From Lepidostoma basale (lineage: Eukaryota; Arthropoda; Insecta; Trichoptera; Lepidostomatidae), in NCBI GenBank assembly GCA_022606425.2, contig JAHDVF020001251.1, positions 606,501 to 670,500 on the forward strand: a stretch of 64,000 bases of DNA, read 5' to 3'. Position 1 is the first letter of the stretch. Each line of letters begins with the position of its first letter. Below, piece by piece: positions 53,416-64,000 of the stretch. The notes below the pieces were generated by a model, which ran no database searches, was not told where the DNA came from, and worked only from the letters and a program-made list of their open reading frames with translations. The position numbers and the translations under genes were made by a program.

Positions 53416-54245
53416 AGAAAGAAATTTACTGAACCTTTCCCTTACGGTGCTAATATAAAAACGTGCGTTCCGGTGTAGGGTAGTCAGTACGCGTTAAAAA
53501 ATTAGCGATTTTAAATCGGAAAAATAGGAACATTCATAGCTAATCCCCTTATATTATTATAATTGGAGTCAAAAAATTATAATAATTGAGATTTGATTGC
53601 TAAAAACATTAAAAAAAAAACATCTGGCAACGCTCACGGAACGGGCATAGACACCCGCTCTGGTTGCAAGCCCGAAAGCGACTGCCGCCGGCGCGGCGGG
53701 ACGGCGAGAGTGAGAACATTGAGCTAGAACATATGCAAGAGTGAGATGCGAATATAGTGTCGCGTACTCAGCGCTACGAATTTTGTTTCCGATGTTCACA
53801 GAATACCTCCGATGTATTCTGATTATTATTAATATATATTTTTTTAATCAATGCGTAAATATATTATGGAGGAATACCTAAAATCGTAACCTTGTATTTA
53901 TTAAATGTATAGAGATATTGATGGTTATTAGAAGCAACGTGTAGAAGATACCCATCACAGGGAAGGGAGGGTTAAACAGATAATTTGGTGTTAACAATCT
54001 TTACCTCCGTAACGCGTCTGGAGGGAATAAGGTGAATGTTTATGAACCATGCTCTCAGCTTGGAATGTTGCCAAGTGATGGGTGATGTTTGTATTCTGGG
54101 ATTCATTCAGTATATAGCCGCGGTTAACTCTTACGTTAGGTAAACCTTTATATGTAAACTTTAAAAAGCTATTTTTAAAAACTAGGGCTACAGATTTGAG
54201 GGCATTGCGTTTTACCTTTATGATACTTGATGGTTTGAATCGGCA
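53416..54245. other. No gene recognised; GC/CpG-rich patch at 53640-53720
   Basis: cgactgccgccggcgcggcg and neighbours stand out from AT-rich flanks. Similar short CpG-rich cores occur inside the TTAA MITEs (e.g. 17380, 24005), so this may be an unrecognised element. Confidence 0.4.
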
Positions 54246-54246
54246 A

Positions 54247-54375
54247 CAATAAACCATCACGCCGTTTCCCCGCAAGGGTAGGCAGAGAGAATGGATTTAT
54301 CTTGACACACCTCTCTATCTTCCTTCACATCCATATAGCGAGTCATACACGCACGTCGATACTTCCGACTTCTAA
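54247..54375 (-). mobile_element. LINE-B tail fragment
   Basis: caacaataaaccatcacgcc, gtaggcagagagaatggatt and cacgcacgtcgatacttccg. Confidence 0.8.
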
Positions 54376-54390
54376 CATTGTATTAATTTG

Positions 54391-54725
54391 AAATAATAAT
54401 TAAATAAAGCGATGTTTTTTAACTACTTCCACTTTTGTCTTTATTTAGACAGCGACCGGTTTCGCCAGGCTCGCTGGCATCGACAGACTGGTGACACTAT
54501 TGTAAACTTAGTCCAGTGACAGGTGACAGGTGACACTATGTGTGACAGGTGACACTATGTGCGACATATGGGTGACAGGTGCCACAGTGACAGGTGACAC
54601 TATTGTGAACTTACAATAGTGTCACCAGTCTGTCGATACCAGCGAGCCTGGCGAAACCGGTCGCTGTCTAAATAAAGACAAAAGTGGAAGTAGTTAAAAA
54701 ACATCGTTTTATTTAGTTATTATTT
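54391..54725. mobile_element. Foldback element with GTGACAGGTGACAC core
   Basis: ~110-bp arms (gacagcgaccggtttcgcca + ggctcgctgg on the left, mirrored on the right) surround tandem gtgacaggtgacactatgtg units (54515-54600). Confidence 0.92.
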
Positions 54726-55164
54726 AAAATGAACTTCCATCAAGAGATTTCAGTAAAATCATTTGATTATCTTGTATTAATTTGGTCATGCCATGTTTTC
54801 CTCAGCTTATTCGACTCCGTAATCTAATTCGGCATTTGAAATTCTGTCATAATAAAACGATGTACGATAGAATTTAAAAAAATGTGATTCCTACTGGAAT
54901 CATTTTTATTGAAAAGTGGCCTTACGGTATTGATAGTGCGCCTACTTAGCGGCAACCAGTGGCCTTACGATATTCAAGTGGTTAAGCTACTATTTTTTCC
55001 CCCTTCTATACTTCTATACCTCGCACTTACAAACACAAACACATGGTATCTAACCATCAACAATCAGTGTGAATGGAAAGAAAACCGAGGACAGCCGAGG
55101 AAAACATGTCATCTACAAATTAATCAATTTAAAAAAGGTCGCTATATCCGAAGTAGAAAATCGA
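54726..55164. mobile_element. LINE-A-group scraps around unassigned sequence
   Basis: 54775-54870 (reversed, ggtcatgccatgttttcctc) and 55065-55160 (forward, agtgtgaatggaaagaaaac, C-like) flank ~200 bp I cannot assign. Confidence 0.6.
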
Positions 55165-55740
55165 CGTATCATCATCAGCCGTCTGTCATCCACTACTGAA
55201 CGTAGGCCTCTCCCAAAGCACGCCACCGCCCCCTATCCATTGCCGCTCCCATCCATCCATGTCCAGCAATCCTCTTCAGATCGCCGGTCTAGGCAGGGGG
55301 ACGTCCAACTCTACGGAATCCTGTACGCGGTCTCCACTCCAGAAGCCATCTTCCACGGTGTCGGTTCTCCGACAGATATGGCCAGCCCACCGCCACTTCA
55401 GCCCGCCTATCCGCAGAGCCACCTCAGTCACCTTGGTTTGTTGTCGAATAAATTCGTTTCTAAATCTGTCCCTCAAGGTTATTCCAAGCATGGCTCTTTC
55501 CATGGCGCGCTGGGCAACCTTGAATCTGTATACTAGACCTTTTGACAGTGTCCACGTCTCGGCTCCGTACGTCATGACTGGCAAGACGCACTGGTTGAAG
55601 ACGTTAGTCTTGAGGCATTGTGGTTGTTTGGAAGTGAGAACATGACGTAATTTTCCAAAGGCCGCCCAACCCAACTGAATTCTTCGGTCGGCTTCTTTCT
55701 CGAAATCGTTTGTCACGACATATGAATACATAATAGATAT
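55165..55740 (-). mobile_element. LINE-K-like 3' end, 171-codon open ORF
   Basis: Reverse strand 55276-55791: RRIQLGWAAFGKLRHVLTSK, VLPVMTYGAETWTLSKGLVY, QRAMERAMLGITLRDRFRNE and GLKWRWAGHICRR. The first residues (before ~55740) belong to adjacent DNA. Confidence 0.9.
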
Positions 55741-56250
55741 ATCTCTACATGAGGGAGTATGGTAGTTATCCGTGGCTCTATCCCACGGCATTTCTTCTGG
55801 GGATGCTTGGAACCAATTCTCTACAGCTTCGAAGAGATGGACATCTAATAACCCATTTCTTCAGATTAATTAGGGGATACTGGGGGATGTTGGTTTTTTT
55901 GTCCCCGATAGATATCTCCGACAGCGACAGCACAGATTGTTTTACCTACCGGCCGCCAGAACCAATCTGCCTCTGGTGACGCCGGTGGGAAGAGCAATTA
56001 GTCTGCTGAACGCGGTCTCCCCGGAGATCGACGTCTTTCATGTAAGTGAAAGTACGTTCAGGGGACAAATACTCCTGACTTTGGAAAGTATCTTGTCTTC
56101 CTAATGTCGAACCATCACTAATGCGTTCCTGGTATTATATTGTACTCGTATGTGTATAAAATTTGACCTGTACTCAATAGATGCCTTAAACATTTATGCT
56201 GTTTATAATGTCTTTTGAGTAAATAAACTGATTTGATTTGATTTGATTAA
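55738..56250 (+). mobile_element. LINE-F 3' end with full tail
   Basis: [40 protein letters not shown], a deletion, then 3' UTR aatgtcttttgagtaaataa and ctgatttgatttgatttgat. Confidence 0.92.
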
Positions 56251-56392
56251 AGAGGTATGTCATGATAAAACAATCTTGTGTTGTGACATTGAAATAAATT
56301 CAACGATTCACAAGTTTATTTTGTAACTTAGATGTAACCTCGCTTGGAGCGAAACCGGTCAGTAGTTTATTACAAATAAAAACTAACTAACT

Positions 56393-56590
56393 AACTTACC
56401 ATTACGGGGGAGTAAGCAGAGAGAATGGACCGCCACACCATTCTGTCATGACATACTTATCTCGATTCCTCTACATTCATACGTCGTGTCATGCACGAAC
56501 GTAGATATCTCCGACTCCTCACGTGACCGACATTTAATATTTGATTGATTTGATCGTGCCACGTTATCCTCGGCCTACCCCTATTTCTAG
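56393..56590 (-). mobile_element. LINE-D 3' fragment
   Basis: gagagaatggaccgccacac, then reversed CMTRRMNVEESR and [20 protein letters not shown]. Confidence 0.85.
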
Positions 56591-56594
56591 CTCC

Positions 56595-57060
56595 GTTCAA
56601 ACTAACCATCACGCCGTTTCTCCGCAGGGATAGGCAGAGAGAATGGACCGCCACACTACTCTATCCTGGCACACCTCTCTAGCTTTCTCCACAGTCATAC
56701 ACGTACGCTGATTCTTCCGACTTCTAACATGACCAATATCTAAAATTTAATTAATTTGGTCATGCCATGTTTTCCTCGGTCTGCCTCGAGTCGAACTCCG
56801 TACTCCATTTACATCGTTAACGTATACATTTTTAACCATTCTTTCTTCACCCATGCGTTCCATATGTCCGAACCAACGCCTTCTCGGCCTTCCTCTATTT
56901 CTAGCTCCGTTCACGTCGTTTACATATACCTTATTCACCATTCTGTCTTCACTCATTCTTCCCGTGTGTCCAAACCATCTTAATGATCCTTTCATTATTT
57001 TGTTCATAACACTTTCATTCGCACCACATTCACTTCTTATACTTGCATTTGACAATATTT
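56595..57060 (-). mobile_element. LINE-D/LINE-B in-frame chimera
   Basis: Reverse strand open 56747-57136: [40 protein letters not shown] and NRGRPRR (D) switch directly into [20 protein letters not shown] and [13 protein letters not shown] (B). The WFGH-to-GRPR module is therefore present twice. The B terminus follows down to 56595. Confidence 0.87.
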
Positions 57061-57063
57061 CAT

Positions 57064-57250
57064 AACGACCTTCGTGGCCGAGTGGTAAGTGCATTGACTG
57101 CCACACCAAAGGTCTTTGATCTGGTATAAAATTCACGTGATAATAAATTGGCGATAGATTAGCTACCTATCACATGTCATACCTTTACATGAATTTGGCT
57201 CATGCTGTAATGATGTAAAGAGCGATTCAACAAAATAATAATAATAATAT
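57064..57250 (+). mobile_element. tRNA-derived SINE with internal deletion
   Basis: acgaccttcgtggccgagtg + gtaagtgcattgactgccac keeps a good A box. The B-box region is deleted (ccaaaggt joins ctttgatctggt). (AAT)n tail at 57234-57248. Confidence 0.9.
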
Positions 57251-57254
57251 AAAA

Positions 57255-57365
57255 AAATACTACACATTCGTCTTATAGATTTCATTTCTAATGCATTTAT
57301 TCTACATTCATTCTTATTTTGCCAGTTCCATGCTTCATTTCCATACATAAGGGTCGGCATAAGAA
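57255..57365 (-). mobile_element. LINE-A-group internal fragment
   Basis: Reverse strand: PTLMYGNEAWNWQNKNECRI, NALEMKSIRRMC. Confidence 0.8.
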
Positions 57366-57399
57366 CAAATGAAGAAATGGTGTATAATAAAAAAACATT

Positions 57400-57952
57400 A
57401 AATTATATAGAAATTATCAATGAAAGCGAAAACGGTCGTTCACAATGGAGTTCTGGTCCCATCCCTAATGTATGGAAGCGAAGCATGGAACTGGCAGAAG
57501 AACGATGAAAGCAGAATAAATGCGGAAGATATGAGGTCCCTAAGACGTATGTGTGGTAGAACGACATACGACAGAATCTCAAATGCTGATATAAGGAAGG
57601 AATGTAGAGCGGAAGAAGGCATTATGAACAAAATTATGAAAGGATCGCTGCGTTGGTTCGGACATATGGAACGCATGGATGGAGAAAGAATGGTTAAGAA
57701 AGTATACGTTAATGGTGTAAATGGAGTACGGAGTCGAGGCAGACCGAGGAAAACATGGCACGACCAAATTAATCAAATTTTAAAGGTTGGGCATGTTAGA
57801 AGTCGGGGGGTTTTAGAAATCGACGTGCGTGTATGACTCGTTGTATGAATGTGCAGGAAGCTAGAGAGGTTTGACAGGATAGAGTAGTGTGGCGGTCCAT
57901 TCTCTCTGCCTACCCCTGCGGGGAAACGGCGTGATGGTTTGTTTGTTTGTAC
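57400..57952 (+). mobile_element. LINE-B 3' end with TTG-like tail
   Basis: Open 57420-57836: [60 protein letters not shown] and [20 protein letters not shown]. Ends gatggtttgtttgtttgtac. Confidence 0.93.
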
Positions 57953-58060
57953 AGAAATACTACATATTCGTCTTATAGATCTCATTTCTACTGTAATTAT
58001 TTTACTTTCATTCTTTTTTTGCCAGTTTCATGCTTCATTTCCACAAATCAAGAAATGGTG
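57953..58060 (-). mobile_element. LINE-A-group internal scrap
   Basis: attcgtcttatagatctcat and gccagtttcatgcttcattt. Confidence 0.65.
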
Positions 58061-58487
58061 CAAAATAAAAAACATTAAATTTTATAATTTATTCATGAGA
58101 AATGTTCGGTTAAGACAAGTATATCTCCCTTGTTGTGCTTTACCATACAGTTGAAAATAAGTTCGTATATAACAAATCTATTTCGGTTCTAATGCCATCA
58201 AAAGTGAACCCAATAACCGAAGCAAGACTCACATTTCATAGATGTGTAATAATTATATTTTTAAAATCATTATTTGAAGTAAGAGTTCACTTCTAAAAAC
58301 CACGTTTGACACTCTGTCATTCTTAAATTAGACACATTTGTCTTAGAGATCTAATTTCTGACGCATAAAATGTAATTTCTTTCTTATATTGACATTCCAT
58401 GCTACAATTGTGTGGCGCAATAACACCATTGTGCACTCAATCAATATATTATTCATAATTAATACGAATGAAAACGTCAGTTTTCAA
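58061..58487. other. No gene recognised
   Basis: AT-rich. A faint LINE scrap (gacactctgtcattcttaaa) near 58306-58410. Confidence 0.45.
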
Positions 58488-59185
58488 CAACAACCATTAC
58501 GCCGTTTCCCTGCAGGGGAGGGCAGAGAGAATGGACCGCCACACTACTCTATCCTGACATACCTCACTAGGTTCCTCCACATTCATACAACGAGTCATAC
58601 ACGCACGTCGATTCCTCCGACTTCTAACATGACCAACCTTTAAAATTTGATTAATTTGGTCATGCCATGTTTTCCCCGGTCTGCCTCGACTTCGTACCCC
58701 ATTTACATCATTAACGTATACTTTCTTAACCATTCTTTCTCCATCCATGTGTTCCATATGTCCGAACCATCGCAGCGATCCTTTCATAATTTTGTTCATA
58801 ATACCTTCTTCCGCTCTACATTCCTTTCTTATATCAGCATTTGAGATTCTGTCGTATATCGTTCTACCACACATACGTCTTAGTGACCTCATCTCTATCG
58901 CATTTATTCTGCTTTCATCCTTCTTCTGCCAGTTCCATGCTTCGGTTCCATACATTAGTGATGGGACCAGAACTCCATTGTGAACAGCCGTTTTCGCTTT
59001 CATTGATAAATTCTTGTTTCCAATAACTATTCTTAATGCTCCATTCACTTTGTTACCCGCACCAATCCTTCTTTCGACGTCACTATCCGTTCGGCCATCT
59101 GCTGTGAACATGCTACCTAAATATACAAATTCCCTCACCTGTTCCAAGTTCTCTTCGTTCACACATATATTACAAACATATAACA
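58488..59185 (-). mobile_element. LINE-B, best preserved copy (240-codon ORF)
   Basis: The reverse strand is open 58497-59219 without a break: [80 protein letters not shown] and [18 protein letters not shown], ending CRETA-stop. Tail caacaacaa on the + strand. It is 5'-truncated in the RT thumb. The unbroken frame suggests this is one of the younger insertions. Confidence 0.95.
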
Positions 59186-59219
59186 TATATATTACAATAT
59201 ATAAGGAGTAATAATACAA

Positions 59220-60110
59220 TCGTAGACGTATTTTACATTAATTTCACATTTAAAATCGAAATAAAATGAGATCACGGCACGAGACACATAGTAACTTTAT
59301 GGATTCCGGCCCCATAAATCTCCATGTTGCAAATATTCTTTATGGTGCTTACGGCCTGGCAAATACTTTCAAGACGGCATTGCGTTATATATTTCAAATA
59401 TTATCCACAGCAAAACCACAAACAATCACAATAGCACGAACAATCACTAAATACGAACCGCGGTCATTAATATAAGATCCAAAAGCGACCTAACCACACG
59501 ACATCTACAGCGAACTCGTGTAAACTCTTCAGTAAACCACTGCACAGTTTTATTACTGACATTACTTGGGGAAAGCACCTAATAATACGTACAGTCGCCG
59601 CGATAAACTTAAACAGACGAATTCTAAATTTAAATTCAAATCACGCACGAGAAACAAACGAACGGCGAAATGAAGCCGATTGATTCTGACAGGCGGCGAG
59701 GCGGGAAAACAAAAGAACAACACCAAAACGAGCGGGGAACAAAAGCAAACTTTGCATTACGTTTTTTTCGCTGTTTCCCGTTGACATCCTGACTAGGTCC
59801 CGCGTGGCAACTTGCCCCGCAAATGTCTTCCATTCTACTGAAGGCGATCCGTATTCTTTTTTCGAATTTCGTGTAAACATTGGCGCCGCGCCAGATATTT
59901 TATAATACAGAAATTTTCTGTTAAATGTCACATTTTGGCACGCCGCTGCGCGTAATTCGCTCGCCGGAACGAAATGCCGGCTGGAAGATAACCCTAGAAT
60001 GATCAAAGTCAGAATTCGCAGTATTTTGGGGTTCTTTTGTTTGACATTAACACTCGGTAGCGGTAGTGACTGCCGCGCGGGTTAGACGTATGTGCATTGT
60101 TGTTTGTCTA
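59220..60110. other. Non-repeat stretch, possible promoter or exon region
   Basis: No transposon signature. 59640-60000 is richer in GC and CpG than its surroundings (gacaggcggcgaggcgggaa, cacgccgctgcgcgtaattc), and the reverse strand is open for 121 codons (59641-60006) with no similarity I recognise. A 5' end of a gene is possible but unproven. Confidence 0.35.
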
Positions 60111-60124
60111 CTTTCTTACAGTTA

Positions 60125-60624
60125 CATTATTACCAACCCTTATGTATGGAAGCGAAGCATGAAACTGGCAGAAGAAAGATGAGAGCAAAATAAATGCAGT
60201 AGAGATGAGGTCCCTAAGACGTATGTGTGGTAGAACGATGTACGACAGAATCTCAAATGCTGATATTAGGAAGGAATGTAGAGCGAAAGAAGGTATTATG
60301 AACAAAATTATGAAAGGTTCGCTGCGTTGGTTCGGACATATGGAGCGCATGGGTGAAGAAAGAATGGTTAAAAAAAGTTTACGTTAACGATGTAAATGGA
60401 ATAAGAAGTCGTGGTAGACCGAGAAAAACATGGCATGACCAAAATAATCAAATATTAAAGGTTCGTCATGTCAGAAGCCGGAAGAATCGACGTGCGTGTA
60501 TGACTCGATGTATGAATGTGGAGGAAGCTAGAGAGGTGTGCCAGGATAGAGTAGTGTGGCGGTCCATTCTCTCTGCCTACCCCTGCGGGGAAACGGCGTG
60601 ATGGTTTGTTGTTGTTGTTGTACA
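60125..60624 (+). mobile_element. LINE-B 3' end with TTG tail
   Basis: [40 protein letters not shown], one A-run frameshift (~60370), [20 protein letters not shown] and PCGETA-stop, then ttgttgttgttgttg. Confidence 0.93.
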
Positions 60625-60684
60625 TTATTGGGGGCAACGGAAGCTCCAAACTTTTCCAAGAAGGGGATTTTCTTGGCGTCATGT

Positions 60685-60925
60685 GTTCTTCTTCTTCGTC
60701 AGCCTTCATCGGTCCACTGCTGGACATAGGCCTCTTCCCTTCCTTTCCACTCGTCTCTATTTTCGTCGGCCCACCTTTTTTGCGGTCTGCCGACGCTTCT
60801 CCTATTTTCCCACGGTCTCCACCTTATTATTTTCTGGGTCCATCTATCCTCATGACCCGCCCATTGCCACTTCAGTCTCGCTAGTCGTTCCATGATGTCC
60901 GTTATACCAACAAGCAGAAACAATT
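60685..60925 (-). mobile_element. LINE-K-like 3' end
   Basis: Reverse strand: MERLARLKWQWAGHEDRWTQ, KIIRWRPWENRRSVGRPQKR and EEAYVQQWTDEG-stop, with GAA-rich tail. Confidence 0.85.
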
Positions 60926-60984
60926 CTAATTTCTTCTTCTTCGTTTACACCCTTAGTCTGTTCCTATTGATATTTATTATTATT

Positions 60985-61500
60985 ACTGGCTTCTCTTGGG
61001 TTGACTCCCAGCAATCCTTCCATCTTTTCGGTGGTCTTCTGGGGGAACGATAGCCAAAAGGTTTGAGGCATTACAACGTGTGGGGTTCTGGAGGGATCCA
61101 TCCTCTGCAGGATACGATATCTTCCACCTTGAAGATTTCGAAGATAGCGGTGTTCCTCACCCTATCTCGAAGAGTCTTTCCTGCTATCATCCTCAGCGTC
61201 CGCATCACTGTCACCCGTACTTTAGCCTTCGTTCTTGTGGTATCCGCTCTGGTCTCTATGCTATATGTCAGTAACTTTACTGTCAGTTCTCATATTCATC
61301 CATATGGTCTCTTTGAGACAACCTGGTACCACCGAGGCCTTGTTGACTTGCCCTATTATATCACTGACAAGGTCATTTTGACTGAGCAGATCCACTCCCG
61401 GATATCTTAACTAGGTAACCTGTTCCAGCATCCTGCCATTTATGAATAACCTGCATCCTAGAGGTTCTTTTGAGAATGTCAAGGTTTTTGTTTTCTCAAC
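60985..61500 (-). mobile_element. LINE-N fragment
   Basis: tgggttgactcccagcaatc, cctatctcgaagagtctttc and tgctatcatcctcagcgtcc mirror the forward copy at 47160-47510. Extends further 5'. Confidence 0.8.
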
Positions 61501-61519
61501 TGAGATCATATTGAATTAT

Positions 61520-61600
61520 GTCATGACAGAAGAGTGTGGCGGTCTATTATTTCTGGGTACCCCTCCTGGGAGACGACGTGCTGGTTAGTTAGTTAGTTCT
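61520..61600 (+). mobile_element. LINE-A-group tail fragment
   Basis: gacagaagagtgtggcggtc ... gagacgacgtgctggttagt + tagttag. Confidence 0.78.
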
Positions 61601-61729
61601 AAAACTCTAGTTTAGTTTAAAATGTATAGTGGATACACAGGACCGTAACGCGCGTATTTTCAATTATTGCATAGTCAGAGAAAGGTTAATAATAGGAACA
61701 TAAATAAAATTTATTAAACATATATTGTA

Positions 61730-62506
61730 CATATGTATGGAAGTGAATCACGGAACTGGCAAAAGAAGGATAAAAGTAGAATAAATTAGATATCTTAGAT
61801 GAATGTGTGGATACTCTGTGTATGATAGAGGGTCGAATGAATATATATGAAGTGAATGCGGTGCGAATGATGGTGTTATGAACAAAATAATGGAAGGATC
61901 ATGAAGATGGTTTGAACATGTAGGTTATTGACCTCACAGGCAAAGTACGAAATGCATGACCCACATGAGTGGAGGCAATGAACTTCGACTGCTGTACCAG
62001 CATATTGCATGATGAAATACATTGCACGGACAACAAAAACACCTGACGCTGTACCTACATATCGTAAAAGTGATGCATCAGGGCCCGGATTCATTCACAC
62101 AAGGTTACTAGAAGTTATCCAGCAGAGCATCGTGTGCAAAGGAAGCAAAACATATAAAAGCGGTACATCCGACCACCCGACACGTCAGTTCTTGTTGCGA
62201 CTTCTAACAGACACGAGTCTACGCTATGGGAAGAATGAATGAAGAAAGAATGGTAAAAAAGTATATGTTTACGTTGTAAATGGAACCAGAAATAGAATAG
62301 ACCGAGGAAAACGTAGCACGATCAAATAATTCAAATATTGAATGTCGGCCACGTGAGGAGTCAGAGAAATCGACGCGCATGCATGATACGATGTATGAAT
62401 GTTGAGAAAGCGAGAGAAATATGTCAGGAAATAAAAGTGTGGCAGTCCATTCTTCCTGCTTACCCCTTTGGGGAGACGGCGTGATGGTTAGTTAGTTAGT
62501 TAGTTT
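61730..62506 (+). mobile_element. LINE-A 3' end split by a ~305-bp insert
   Basis: 61730-61920 reads the MYGSESRNWQKKDKSRIN...SLDEC region. After a foreign insert (61921-62227) the LINE resumes at [11 protein letters not shown] and runs to GETA-stop with tail gttagttagttag. Confidence 0.87.
61921..62227. other. Unidentified insert within LINE-A
   Basis: Moderately GC-rich, non-repetitive, without clear TIRs. Open forward stretch includes YIARTTKTPDAVPTYRKSDA and SGPGFIHTRLLEVIQQSIVC. It replaces nothing obvious in the LINE. Origin unknown. Confidence 0.6.
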
Positions 62507-62509
62507 ATA

Positions 62510-62754
62510 TCGTACATATAAGATGATACGACCCTTTGGGGGTTAAGATCTAAAAGCATTTCTTAACTCTTCGCGTGTAAGTTCCATTAAAATTGTTTTG
62601 GGCAACTCCGATCGTGGAAATTTGTTTGGGCAATCTTTATTGCTATCGCTGGACGTGCTATTTGGGCAAATTCATGACCCGACACCCCTTCGCTAAAATT
62701 ACCGTACGATTTTTTTAAATTAATTAATTTATCGTTTCTTGAATAAAGATACAA
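62510..62754. other. No gene recognised
   Basis: Short unique-looking spacer before a (CTAA)n run. Confidence 0.45.
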
Positions 62755-63118
62755 AACTCTAACTAACTAACCAACTATCCCCCCCCCCAGAGGGGCAGGC
62801 AGAGAGGATGGATCGCCACATTGTAATATCCTAGCATATTTTTCGCGCCTCTTACATTCACACATCATGACATGCACGCTCGTCGATTGTTCCTACTTCG
62901 AACATGGCCGCCTTTCAGTAATTGATTGATTTGGTCATGCCATGTCTTCCTTGGCCTTCCTCGACTTCTTTTCCCATTCACACTACTTGTATATATATTT
63001 TTAACCATTCTTCCCTCATCTATTCGTTCCATATGTCCAAACCATCTTAATGACCCTTTCTTAATTTTATTTATCACGCATTCATCTGCCTTATATTCTT
63101 TTCTTACTTCATAATTAG
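62755..63118 (-). mobile_element. LINE-C 3' end
   Basis: aactaactaaccaactatcc then reversed [40 protein letters not shown] and LLKGGHVRSRNNRRACM. Cut at 63118 by LINE-J. Confidence 0.9.
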
Positions 63119-63119
63119 C

Positions 63120-63432
63120 GTTCGAGATGTGGATATACCGCAGAATGCTGCGTATACCATGGACCGATAGGGTCAGTAATGTAGACGTACTACAGAGAGC
63201 CAGAGCTAATAGAGAGCTGTTGACAAGTGTGAAAATTAGAAAGGTCTTATATTTGGGTCATGTGCTAAGGGGAGAAAAATACCACCTCCTTCGACTGATA
63301 TTAATTGGTGGAGGGACGTCGGGGAGTTGGTAGAAGGCAGCTGTCCTGGCTGCAGAACATTAAAGAGTGGACAGGAATAACAAGAGTTCAGAGCCTGTTC
63401 CAAGTAACACAGGACAGAGATGAAAGAAGAAA
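63120..63432 (+). mobile_element. LINE-J 3' end
   Basis: [40 protein letters not shown] and [20 protein letters not shown]. The terminus decays near gaaagaagaaaaag. Confidence 0.88.
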
Positions 63433-64000
63433 AAGATATAAGGGCGATTCGGTTGTTGGTGTCGGATATGCCGAATAGGTCAGGAATGAGGATATTTCCC
63501 GCTTAAGACGATTGAAAGAGAACAGATGCGTTCTCGGGCCAGGCGAAGTACCTCTTGTTTGTTTTGGTCGGTAGTTAGTTGGATTTATAAGTAAAACAAC
63601 GCTCCTCCAATCGTGCCAAGCCAGTGACTTTATTGGCCATTTAAAATAATAATAATATCCATTATAGAGGTAATGTTCCGAGGTGTTTTGCTCAACAAAG
63701 TAGATGTTTAGTAAAAGTTTTATATGTACGAGTATTATACATATATGTGGATATATTTTATACTTGTATTAAGAATACAATTGGGAGGTTTAAAAATAGT
63801 AGTAGATTCATTCATAATGATAATTAAGCAACATTTAACTAAGCAATTTGTGAAACTTTAAAATGGTGTAATTTGCGAAATTTAAAAATTTGTGAAATTT
63901 ATAAAACTTTTGAAATTTATTAATTTGTGATTTTTCATCTGTGATATTAAAAAAAATGTGAAATTTTTAAAATTTTAGTAAATTATAAAATATGCGAAAT
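63433..64000. other. No gene recognised; AT-rich gtgaaatttata-like repeats at the end
   Basis: 63433-63600 is unassigned. From ~63840 short imperfect tttgtgaaattt/aaaatttgtg repeats run to the window edge. Confidence 0.5.

Noticed and set aside
53569..53799. 76-codon - strand frame as an upstream exon of the 48954-50702 gene
   Set aside because: No convincing donor in phase, and the sequence reads as GC-rich low complexity.
59641..60006. 121-codon - strand frame as a gene
   Set aside because: No similarity, no splice or start context, and the composition suggests a CpG-richer non-coding stretch. Kept only as an unassigned region.

Overview
The window is animal nuclear DNA, almost certainly from an insect. 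A split gene has conserved, GC-rich exons in AT-rich introns, there are short TAACC (TTAGG-type) runs, mariner and piggyBac-type DNA transposons, a tRNA-derived SINE, and a very heavy load of 5'-truncated LINEs. Species was not determined; a hemipteran would fit.

0.4-29.6 kb (+): the 3' half of the inositol 1,4,5-trisphosphate receptor gene (Itpr). I assembled 26 exons whose splice phases all join in frame to the stop at 29562-29564. They encode the last ~1,282 residues: RIH-type helical region, RIH-associated domain, six-helix channel domain with the GGGIGD selectivity filter, Cys/His linker finger and C-terminal coiled coil. The N-terminal half lies upstream of the window. One intron (11562-12357) has a GC donor. 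Residue numbers given below count from the first whole codon of exon 1.

The introns hold minisatellites (at ~0.7, 5.4, 7.3, 9.4, 12.1, 14.3, 19.6 and 28.1 kb), MITEs, a 300-bp-arm foldback at 25.3-26.0 kb, and LINE pieces.

29.6-48.9 kb: intergenic and nearly all mobile-element debris. It includes a nested pair of mariners (41.4-43.7 kb) and a piggyBac-type element carrying a LINE fragment (44.0-44.6 kb). One small GC-rich candidate exon sits at 46.4 kb.

48.95-50.70 kb (-): last coding exon (~582 codons) of a gene I do not recognise, rich in Pro, Ser and Lys. Its upstream exons are not visible.

50.7-64 kb: further LINE, SINE and foldback debris.

LINE shorthand used below (clades tentative). 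A = ORF end with WFGHMERM and [12 protein letters not shown], stop codon next to a (TTAG)n tail. B = sister of A with (TTG)n-type tail. C and D = sisters of A with mostly TTAG-like tails. E = tail near AGGAAGTAAG. F = jockey-like with (TGATT)n tail. G = MAGEKPI.EQVARRK type with (AAG)n tail. H, N = RTE-like 'YGVEARADT' type. I = '[15 protein letters not shown]' type. J = '[18 protein letters not shown]' type. K = 'QRAMERAMLGI' type with (GAA)n tail. M = '[16 protein letters not shown]' type. All are RT-ORF C-terminal remnants; none is full length.
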